Shown here in pieces: positions 17,386 through 25,078 of a stretch of DNA of 25,078 nucleotides. Numbering within the stretch: the first letter of the stretch is position 1; every line of letters starts with the position of its first letter. The translations under genes were made by a program, and so were the position numbers. The notes beneath the pieces are model-generated. The model saw only the letters and a list, made by a program, of their open reading frames with translations. It was not told the origin of the DNA and did no database searches. Source of the DNA: Choristocarpus tenellus KU-1152 (taxonomy: Eukaryota > Phaeophyceae); NCBI GenBank assembly GCA_964200185.2, contig CAXNAD020000192.1:1-25078 (forward strand). The letters run 5' to 3'.

Positions 17386-20300
17386 CTTGGTTGGGAGAAA
17401 GGAAGGGGAAGAGGGCAAAGGTAGAAGTTACTGCAAACTTCAGGGGCACTCAATTGAGGAGCTTGTATGGCTCACAACAATAGTGATAATCCTCATCTAG
17501 ATCCCTTATGTCTGACCAAGCCCTATGAACTGAGAGAGACGAGCCGATAAAATGAGCAAAGCACTTACAGTGCAATCCGTGCCCAAGAACTATAGAAAAA
17601 TGGTATGTAATAGGTCAGCATGAGAAATGATCAACATTACTGGGCAACGAATCACCTACTACTACTACCAATACTACGAACATTACATCCTCTGAGATTT
17701 TACAAATTTTCCCTTAAGCTCACTGACGATCACAGATCCTTAAACAGGCCAGTTACGTTGTGAATAAGCTGTAATGGTAGTATGCAAAACACACATATCA
17801 TCTCAGCATAAAGAGGACAGAAACCCACAACTGGCATTTCCATGTAACATAGACCCAATTATTATTTTTCCGTATGGAAGATGTCCAGAGTGATCCCTCA
17901 TTAGCCTATTCCATTCTCTCAGAACAGTTCAAGAGAAACATAGAATCGAGTATAGGGTGGGAATGTTGATCCTTTTGTGGTCAATATTCAATTGTACTGT
18001 GAAAGAGCAACCAACAATGCTGAGGAGAGGGTTGAATACTTTGATTTTGATCTCCAATTTCCAGAGGGGTCCACATTTACAAGGGGAACCGGAAGACTTT
18101 GAACACAAAATTCAACTGCACTTGCCATAGAAAATTGTCGACTGCTATCCCATTCCCTCCTCAGAGACTAAACAATATAGAAGTTTCCAACGAATGATTC
18201 GCTTTCTACTCCAACCAGTGTATTTTTATTGGAGAACGTTGCTGAAGGATCAAATACCTTGATCAAAGCACTTGGCTATATCAAAATAGAACATGGTTTA
18301 GTATGCTTGCTGCATGTTGCTTGTAGACTATATGGGGGAAAATTGTCAAGTATTCTAAATACCTTGATCAAAGCACTTGGCTATATCAAAATAGAACACG
18401 GTTCAGTAAGCTTGCTGAATGTTGCTTGTGGACTGTAAGGAGGAAAATTGTCAAGTGCTCTCAATGTGTCTCCCTGCATCAAGACCTGAGTGATATGAAC
18501 AAAATTTGAACTTTTTTTGAAATGATAGTTCTGGGAAGTTGCACCTGGTCCAACCAGTGGGACTAACAACTCCAATCCACATGCGTACCAGGTGAACTTC
18601 ACTGCAGAATTTCAAATTATAACAAAGTCTTCTTTTATTAAAAAAAAATGCAAGGCGTGGAGGTGGGAGAGCTGAGACAAAATTGCATCATTGCTTGGAA
18701 TTCTTGCAACACTCTCCACATAGAAACAGTTAACTATGGATTATGCCTTGCAAATGTAAAGCACAATCATACATGGTATGTGAAAAAATCATATCATAGA
18801 TTCAGCAATGAAACGACCATGTTCCGACTTCCATCAAAAAGTGAAGATCTATAGGTGTAACCTCATTCTTTTGAACAAAATATTCATAACTGAAGAGTAC
18901 ACAATATTGTCGTGAATATACATATATTTTGATGACCTCCTGATGAGGTTGCCATGTGCCAAAAGTCAATACATCGATACAGTGTTGAGTTCAATCATGA
19001 GGTTGAAGGAAGCATATACGAATTGGGTCAGTCATTCGTCTGTGCACACATTGGTTGAAAGACCATTCACATTGCTAGGTGCAAGGGCACACATATTCTC
19101 AACAACGTGCAAGTGTGCTGCTCAAATATTGGGCTACACAAGAGATGAAATCAGCATGTACCAAGGAGCATTTACTTCTTTAGTTAGGAGCCACAAGCAA
19201 TCATGGTTACAATGAAAGCAAGGTAGTTAATGTTGGCACTGGATCATTGCCACCTAAACAATAATTGTGTACTATCAGCCTCTACACACCAAAAGAATGC
19301 CAGTCAAACATATTTCATACCATATTACCTTTTCCACAAAGTCCGGGAGTATCCGCCATGCCAAAGCCTCGTAGTCCACTCCATCAATTTTATTATTGGT
19401 GGGTTCCTGTCCCTCAAAAAACATTCTTAAGGCGCCCTCAATTCTGTCTTCATCCCCGCTGTCTCCTTCCTCATCTTCCTTATCTAAGCCTGTAGCATGT
19501 TCAACAGCCTCGAATGCTGGGATACTGATGGACCCCCTGCACATGTGTGCAACCAGAGACAAGCGATCAGACTAGCAGTGCACTCAGGAGTACAAGTTGA
19601 GAGTGCGCAAATAAGCAAGAAACTTATGAGGAATCCCAAACATTCCCTTTCTAATCAGCAGATGCCATGCACTACAGCCCGATCAGCAGATGCTGAACTC
19701 GGAAAATAATGACGATGATCACAGCGGGAGTCACGAGCCACAGAGGAAAGGAAGGGAACATCCCCTGTAGAAAGACACAAGGAAATGGGTAGGGGCAATG
19801 AAAATCCAAAGGACGCGGTGACATATCTAGAAATCCTGGGTCTGACTCCGTCAAATACGACGCTAATCTTCAATTCTTTTGACGAAATTTTCTATGCCAA
19901 ACAGCATGGATCGATAGGAGTCGGCCATGGACATTCTATCATCACCCACGAGCGATTCCAAGAGCACACGGCACATGGGCAATGGGAAAAACTGTCATTT
20001 GAAAATGGAGTTTGTATTCTTCCACCAGGCTACCACTGCATCGAAATGCCTTCAAACCTAGGGGAAGTGAGAGTCTGTCGCTCCTCCAGCGACCTGATGT
20101 CAATATAGGAGAATTCTGAGTCTTTTCCCATTGTCCACTCCACAGCTTCACGCACAGTGATGTCTTCGTACGCACCGGCCACCATTTGAAACGGTCGTCT
20201 GCTACATGCGCCCCACCTGCATCAATATGTGACTATTGAGGACAACACCTGAACGCGGCGTATCATAGGATTGCTCGATCTAAACACTTTAGAACCTGGA

Positions 20301-20452
20301 ACTTGTTAATGCCTACGTAACCAAACCAATGATACCTAATTGTTAGGCTAGGTGTTGGTCCCACACAAGCAAAAGGAGGACGTGTTGCCTTACCAGCTCA
20401 CTCGTGATTGTCCCTGTTGACACCCCATGGACTGTCGACCTTGCAAGTTCAT
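17227..20452 (-). CDS. Single-domain rhodanese-like protein, probably catalytically inactive, 4 exons
   Basis: Joining (minus strand) 20452-20394, 20216-20058, 19536-19329 and 17385-17227 gives 194 residues, phases in agreement and all introns GT-AG. Rhodanese landmarks appear in order: SYIDIRSLEERQT (56-68, the D.R...E start of the fold), RGSISIPAFEAVE (73-85, equivalent to the usual RGHIPGAVNVP), an acidic insert at about 90-104, LPDFVEKMEARFSKDAKLIV (136-155), and RRSAMACQALVDAGFTEVYN (160-179). Active rhodaneses transfer sulfur through a cysteine in a CxxxxR loop. Here that position is Ser157 and the loop is one residue short, so a binding or regulatory role is more likely (inference). 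The first 30 residues have four arginines and no acidic residue, compatible with organelle targeting. Exon 1 is a guess; the other three are well supported. The gene converges on the importin gene. Confidence 0.68.
18253..18463. repeat. Tandem duplication of about 105 bp
   Basis: Bases 18253-18357 and 18358-18463 are two adjacent copies. The first 40 bases are virtually identical and the rest differs at scattered positions. It lies in intron 3 of the rhodanese-like gene. The period is a multiple of three, so a short plus-strand open frame spans both copies. Confidence 0.9.
19329..19536 (-). CDS. Rhodanese-like gene, exon 3
   Basis: The acceptor TGTGCAG is followed by GSISIPAFEAVEHATG, an acidic run, and then ALRMFFEGQEPTNN and EALAWRILPDFVEK. 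The FF.G.EPTNN stretch resembles the AFFG..NGTEENPNF region of plant and algal rhodaneses. The donor is AAAG|GTAATA in phase 0. Confidence 0.7.
20058..20216 (-). CDS. Rhodanese-like gene, exon 2
   Basis: The exon encodes WGACSRRPFQ, then MVAGAYEDITVREAVEWTMG and KDSEFSYIDIRSLEERQTLT. The acceptor is GATGCAG and the donor CTAG|GTTTGA in phase 2. The YIDIR...EE pattern is the opening strand and helix of a rhodanese fold. A 107-codon plus-strand open frame over the same bases is a shadow. Confidence 0.65.
20394..20452 (-). CDS. Rhodanese-like gene, proposed first exon
   Basis: An ATG at 20452-20450 begins MNLQGRQSMGCQQGQSRVS and ends at a strong donor CTG|GTAAGG in phase 2. It fits the acceptor at 20217 in frame. 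The peptide is basic and Ser/Gln-rich, like a transit peptide. No homology supports it. Translation could instead start at the in-frame ATG at 20185. Confidence 0.35.
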
Positions 20453-21138
20453 GCAACGGTATTGCAACGCATTAAATCCATGTACACTGTTCAAGATTCC
20501 CAACAGAATTGTGATGCAAAGGCATATGGACCCAACCATCGCTGAAGGGGTGGGTGTAGATGTTGTCATTTCCTGAAGGGTGTTGAAAAATCATGTGTTC
20601 GTCTGTCTTGTGAGACAAAAGTCACTGAAACCGCGCGCAGGGTTTTCTGGAAATTGTAGTTGGGGTTGGATTATTGGACATAATAAATATTTCTTGCGGT
20701 TGTCGCTCGTCCTACAAGGCTGTTGTGAAGTTTGTTTCCCCCAACTGAGGTAATATTTCTCCCCTCTACAAGAGGACTTACTTACCAATAGAATCTAACC
20801 TCTTACAACGTCCATCACAATGACACAATAAATGGTTGGTGGTGAGCTTTTCATAGTCTATGATAGAGAGGGGTAGTGTACTTATCGACTGATTTTCCTA
20901 TAATCTTATCAAGGGGATTATTGTGTACTATGTTTGGTGTGTTTGCCGAATGTATCAAGGAATACAAAATTCGTCACAGAAGGTCTCGATAGATTGTGTG
21001 GAGGGATGTTTAAGGCTTCTTTTGCAACAAACTGCACCTCAATCGTCCGTGTGGTTGCTGAGATAAGTGGTGTTGAAAATGGGGAACTCTGGGGAAATAA
21101 GTAGCCAACCAGGAGGCGGTGCGTGAAAGAGATCTCAG
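20453..21138. other. Upstream flank of the rhodanese-like gene
   Basis: No coding region, array or structured repeat is recognised. The promoter of the minus-strand gene should lie at the left end of this stretch, but no TATA-type element stands out. Confidence 0.4.
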
Positions 21139-21755
21139 ATGGCAAAAAAGAATAACGAGACCTCCAAGGACAAGCATGGTATCACCAGAACATGCAAAGC
21201 ACTTTCGGTTCAAGGTGCTAGATGGATAGCGGAGGAAGGTTCTGCCACTATTGCTTCTACTGTGCTTGAAGTAAAGCTGGAGACCGCTTGACACTGAGAC
21301 CATGGTCACGAAAACAACGAGTAAAGGTGGAGATCGAATTAGGGGAGTTAAAGTAGAGGTGGAGGGCAAAGTGGAGTATTTCGTCACCATGATGGAGGCC
21401 ATTGTGACGAAGAAGGGAGAAAACGATTTAGAGGCTATTGCGACTGCAGTGCTTCGTGAGGTAGATGAGAGACAAATGAGGCTACCTGCTGAGAACAACG
21501 AGGGAGACGTACGTGTGAAGTCATGAAAAGTAGTGTCAACACTCTGAGACACCAGCAGTGCCTGAAGAAGAGATCGCAACGTTTGAAGCCGGAGCTCCGA
21601 AAGTTAGGGAAAACGACCAGGAAGAACTTGAAAGGTAGAAGATTGAGGTTTACAATCTCCAGAAGGAGCTAAAATCTATTGATCCAAGCCTTGTTTTACC
21701 CGCAATTGAGATTGAGCAAATTGAGTTTGTCACGACTCTAAAGGAGGAGTTCTAG
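21139..21755 (+). pseudogene. Eroded coding relic of unknown family
   Basis: Three charged, protein-like segments follow each other in three different frames. Bases 21139-21291 give MAKKNNETSKDKHGITRTCK and onward for 50 residues. Bases 21302-21526 give a 74-residue segment with VEVEGKVEYFVTMMEAIVTK. Bases 21546-21755 give PEEEIATFEAGAPKVREN and YNLQKELKSIDPSLVLPAIE, interrupted by one TAG. Composition is lysine/glutamate-rich and partly coiled-coil-like, unlike the Ser/Leu-rich antisense frame. I do not recognise the family. A decayed retroelement structural gene is possible. The low-complexity 189-codon minus-strand frame over it is taken as its shadow. Confidence 0.35.
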
Positions 21756-22620
21756 TGCCACGAGGTGATCTGAGAGACACGTTTCCGAACTTCCCGTTCC
21801 CATCTCGCCCATAAACAAGCGCATCTCCAACCGTGCACGGATGCCCAAGTGCAAGTGTGTGTAGAATGCACCCAAGACGCACAAGTAGCACCTCAGGACC
21901 CACCTGCATGGTGCTCTCCGTCTTTGCTCTGTGGTGTGGTTTAACCCTTGCCAGTTAGAACACACTACATGTATTCACGGTGTGGTTCCTGAATTACCAA
22001 CCATACTACAATATATCTCGCGCGTTTGGATATTTAAAATATAATAAGTGGGGGACAAGGATGAGGAGTTTTCTGGCAATTTCATTAGTCAAACGACAAA
22101 AAAACTCAATGAAGAGACGACCACAAGAACGTACCCACAATGGAAATAAATGGTTTTAATTTTCAGGGCTAACTGTGTGTTGTGTGATGTAGGGAGTATG
22201 AACGGGAACCTTATGAAATAATCTAAGTTTTGTGAATGTGAGAGTTTCAAAGGGGGAAATACGTATAATAAACTAAGTCTTGGCGAGGATAGAAGAAACG
22301 AATAGAAAGGTATACTAAACGTTAAGGATGGGATGACTGGGAAGCAGAAAATATGATTGAGAAATTAAAGCTAAACGCGGGGTAGGTGTAGAATCGAGGT
22401 AGGAAGGGCTGCAGCAGAACAAAAGGTAGAAGTGAACGGCGGAGTGGGAAGGCAAGAAGTGGAAAGATCAAGGCAGCCTCTGAGAAATCTTTCCCACCCA
22501 ACCATCCTCTTGATTGCTCATGATTGAGTGGGATGTTTGCGGGGGGGGAGATCAAGTTTGAGCGGGGTAGATGCCTTCTAGTTCAAAGGCACAGTATTGG
22601 AGTGGATGATTGGGAGGGGT
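21756..22620. other. Unassigned intergenic stretch
   Basis: No feature supported. It is purine-rich on the plus strand toward 22320-22560, which produces long open frames of Pro/Phe/Leu on the minus strand without coding character. Confidence 0.4.
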
Positions 22621-22630
22621 GTTCTTGGAT

Positions 22631-22745
22631 AAATGTGGTGTGGTGTGGTGTGGTGAGGTAGAGCATGTTGTAGTGTTGCGTTGAATGGTGGTATAAGGTA
22701 GTGTGGTGTAGAATAGTGTGGTGGAGAGTGTTATGGAGGGCGGTG
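22631..22745 (+). repeat. TGGTG-type low-complexity tract
   Basis: Tandem TGGTG units (22633-22652) are followed by looser GTGGTG/TAGTGTGG repeats. The minus-strand histidine-rich open frame over it is an artefact. Confidence 0.75.
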
Positions 22746-22812
22746 GGGTGTTTCTTACAGTGTTGCGGAGGAAGATTGAGTGGATTCACGGGAATTGGTC
22801 GTATTTGTCGGA

Positions 22813-23085
22813 GGCTGGACACCAGCAGCGAAGAATGGTCGCATTGGTTGGTCATTGGATAAGCGGAAGTTGGTCGCATTGGTTGTTGGTGACTGAAAAC
22901 CAGTGGCGAAGATTGGTCACATTGGTTGGTCGTTGTATATGTTGAATTGGCTGCACTGGTTGGTGACTGGAAACCAGTGGCGGAGATTGGTCACACTGGT
23001 TGGTCACTGGATTTATGCGGAATAGACTCCTGTGGTTGGTGACAGGAAACCAGTGGTGGAGATTGGTCGCACTGTTGATCACTTA
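22813..23085 (+). repeat. Minisatellite, period about 76 bp, four diverged copies
   Basis: Units begin near 22813, 22891, 22965 and 23041 (spacings 78, 74, 76). Each starts GACTGGAAACCAGTGGCGGA or a variant and continues with GATTGGTCACACTGGTTGGTC. The last copy is cut short. The GGTCACACTGGTTGGTCACTG motif also recurs inside units, so there is sub-structure. Confidence 0.85.
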
Positions 23086-23593
23086 ACACGCACAATTGGG
23101 CACATGCTTTGTGGGGTAAGAAGGATAGTGTGTGGAGGGAAGGAGAAGGTAGTGTTACATTTGTCAAGGAAGAGTAGAGTGGATGGAAGGCTAAGGCAAG
23201 GCTATTTATCTAATCCAGAATTCGTGAGCTAAGCAAAATGGAAATAGAAATAGATCCAAGAGAAAGAAGGGTCGATACTATTTTTCTCGTAAGTGTGTAA
23301 CACTATAAATGTCATTCAAAAGAGTGTGATAGTTAGACACAGTCGGTAACATTTCTTGAAAGGAGGTTTTGGAGGCTTTAACAACAGTGACGGATGGGTT
23401 TCTCAAATAAGTACAATTGATGACATAGTAAGTGTCAATACGTCGTAGGAAGTCGTGTCCCATCAGATTATATCAAAGACGGTATGAAAGGCCTACTCTT
23501 ACTACTGAACGTTTTGAGCTCAGAGAGGTTATTGAGAGCCAGAGTGAGATATCTTAACCCTAACACTAACCCTAACTCTAGAAATGGGTTAAA
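23086..23593. other. Intergenic stretch with one telomere-like tract
   Basis: No gene is recognised. A degenerate CCCTAA-orientation tract with a CACTAA variant lies at 23554-23580, only 13 bp before the first inverted-repeat element. It is the only such tract in the last 9 kb. Confidence 0.6.
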
Positions 23594-23830
23594 CCATCTT
23601 AGATGATACGAGTTTTTTCCTGTTTGTCCATTTGGGACTTGGCTTTCCAAGGGTTTTAAATGACATTTTACCTACTCCAAAATGTTTCGGAGTAGTTAAA
23701 ATGTATACGTTATGAAAAGGTGTATCCAGCAAAAGGATACTGACATTTCAACACGACAGCAAAAATCACATCAAAATTGTAACATCGGATTTTGGCCCCC
23801 AAACGGACGCTGCTCTACCCTCTGAGATAC
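23594..23830 (+). mobile_element. MITE-like element, copy A (about 237 bp)
   Basis: This copy aligns over its whole length with 24179-24422. The left end (CCATCTTAGATGATACGAG) is diverged and the right end is TACCCTCTGAGATAC. Similarity to copy B stops within a few bases of these ends. It has no coding capacity. Left- and right-end similarity in inverted orientation is clearer in copy B. Confidence 0.7.
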
Positions 23831-24178
23831 TTTGACTCAATGCATTTCGGTCATTGAGTTCTGTGAGAAGCAACTGTGAAATGGAGTTTTATCATGTATA
23901 CTGTTGTTTTAGTTTGTTGTCGGTGGGGATGTTGAAATGAGGCCTAATCTCGCACAATGTCGTCCACATGTGTGATCCGTTGGCATTTATGGAGGTCAGA
24001 AGATGATGATGATTACTGCTGTTGACTTTTTTGGCGTACCCAATGTGTAATGCGTGAACCTGTGTTGTTTTCTGCACAACCACCACCACCACCACCACCA
24101 CTATATTATATTACTAATGTAAATAAGACGAATATAATGGTACATCCTCCGTTCAGGTTTAAATTACTTTCATCTACA

Positions 24179-24422
24179 GTATCTTAGAGGGTACGAGTTT
24201 TGCCCTGTTTGTCCATTTGGGGCTTGGCTTCCCACGAGGTTTTTTATGGCATTTTCCTACTCCAGATTGTTTCAGAGTCAGGTAAAATGTACACGTTATG
24301 AAAAGGTGTGTACAGAACAAGAATATCGACACTTCCTAACAACCACGATAGCCAAAATTAAATCAAAATCGCAACATTGGATTTTGGCCCCCAAACGGAC
24401 GCAGCTCTACCCTCTAAGATAC
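24179..24422 (+). mobile_element. MITE-like element, copy B (244 bp, perfect 15-bp terminal inverted repeats)
   Basis: The element begins GTATCTTAGAGGGTA and ends TACCCTCTAAGATAC, an exact 15-bp inverted repeat. Similarity extends inward: GTCCATTTGGGG on the left mirrors GTCCGTTTGGGG on the right, reverse complemented. No obvious target-site duplication is seen. The 96-codon open frame across it is not supported as a gene. Confidence 0.75.
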
Positions 24423-24549
24423 TTCGACTCTTTTGTTGTCCTGATGAAGAAAAAAGATCTTTTTCACATATTCATATTTGAAGGGAGTATTGCACAGACA
24501 CTAAAATGTCGCCCACCAAAATCTCACGCAATATGAACCAGCCTACACC

Positions 24550-24954
24550 TATCTGTGATTCCACCCCCGAAGCCTGCAAAACTCCATTCCAGCATTGTAT
24601 TTCGCCACATCCACCAGGGCATTCGAGGTGAACTTGCCCGCCTTCTCAGCATTTATTTTCCTTTCCAAAATGAGGAATTTTGAAGAGATTGTCATCCTTA
24701 GACCCCAGGACTTCACAGTAGACTGCGGAGAGGCTCTGCGAGATGTGCTCTAGTGTGTCCTGGGGGTACACATCGAACAACGCCTCCATTGTGGTCTCTA
24801 CCAGCTCCTCTTAGTTGGTCACCCCCACGTCTTCCTTCAGTTGCTGGATGGAATGAAACTAACCCGGGTCGTTGATGTTGAGGTAAGAGCCAAAGTATCT
24901 TAGAGGGTACAGCAGCGTCCATTTGGGCTCAAAATACAATGTTGCGCTTTTGAA
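24550..24954 (-). pseudogene. Transposase-like relic with stops and a frameshift
   Basis: One minus-strand frame reads SATLYFEPKWTLLYPLRYFG and SYLNINDPG, then a TAG at 24861-24859, HSIQQLKEDVGVTN, a TAA at 24813-24811, EELVETTMEALFDVYPQDTL, EHISQSLSAVYCEVLGSK, DDNLFKIPHFGKE, and a TGA at 24648-24646. Coding character continues in another frame with NAEKAGKFTSNALVDVAKYN. The SL.AV..EVL..KGDN.(Y/F)KIPH.GKEK pattern recalls the C terminus of Tc1/mariner-type transposases in protists. This is from memory and unverified. Its N-terminal part reads through the end of copy C, which suggests the repeat and this relic belong to one element. Confidence 0.4.
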
Positions 24955-25078
24955 GTAATTTTGGCTGTCGTTTTGTTAGGGAGTGTTAGTATCCTTGTTC
25001 CGGACACCCCTTTTCATAACGTACACATTTTACCTACTCCTATACATTTTGGAGTGGGAAAATATCATAAAAATGAAC
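24895..25078 (-). mobile_element. MITE-like element, copy C, inverted, cut by window end
   Basis: The element starts GTATCTTAGAGGGTA (the same 15-bp end) and is the reverse complement of the right three quarters of copies A and B. The other end lies beyond the window. Copy C therefore faces copy B across about 470 bp. Confidence 0.75.

Noticed and set aside
19785-20108. 107-codon plus-strand open frame
   Set aside because: It overlaps the rhodanese-like exon on the other strand, which has a clear family pattern and matching splice phases. This frame shows none.
21010-21579. Longest single open frame in the window (189 codons, minus strand)
   Set aside because: It is Ser/Leu/Thr-rich, low in information and exactly antisense to a more protein-like, charged plus-strand relic. 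No family pattern seen.
22813-23085. CRISPR array
   Set aside because: Units are diverged, adjacent without unique spacers, and the window is clearly eukaryotic.

Overview
This is a window of nuclear DNA from an intron-rich eukaryote. Splice borders are GT-AG, introns run from about 0.2 to 2.2 kb, there is no operon or Shine-Dalgarno structure, and TTAGGG telomere-type repeats are abundant. Species cannot be fixed from the sequence. The rhodanese-type protein on the minus strand resembles proteins common in algae and cyanobacteria, so a protist, possibly an alga, with TTAGGG-type telomeres is my best guess (inference).

Region 1 (1-15670, plus strand) is the C-terminal two thirds of one gene, an importin-11/KA120-type nuclear transport receptor. 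I assembled 17 exons whose splice phases all agree. They give a continuous 715-residue frame ending at a TAA at 15668-15670. The window opens inside an exon, so the N-terminal part (by comparison with the family, roughly 270-300 residues including the Ran-binding end) lies upstream. Most longer open frames in this half are by-products of introns and telomere-like tracts.

The introns of this gene carry about thirty short telomere-like tracts, (TTAGGG)n in either orientation with variants such as TTAGGC. I see none in any exon. They occur in introns 1-9, 11, 12 and (one motif) 16, and almost stop after about 12.2 kb. One tract is bracketed by a 40-bp direct repeat, a possible footprint of how such tracts are inserted. 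Splice junctions are strongly AG|GT on the exon side.

Region 2 (15671-17226) is the space between two convergent genes. It has a possible polyadenylation signal at 15979 and no convincing gene.

Region 3 (20452-17227, minus strand) is a small four-exon gene for a single-domain rhodanese-like protein of about 194 residues. The catalytic cysteine position is serine and the active-site loop is one residue short, so it is probably not a working sulfurtransferase. Its third intron contains a 105-bp tandem duplication.

Region 4 (20453-25078) looks like repeat-rich intergenic DNA. It contains an eroded, frameshifted coding relic (21139-21755), a TGGTG-rich tract, a four-copy minisatellite of about 76 bp (22813-23085), and three copies of a roughly 240-bp element with 15-bp terminal inverted repeats, two direct and one inverted. 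The inverted copy adjoins a stop-riddled transposase-like relic. Nothing indicates a functional link between the two genes beyond their convergent position.
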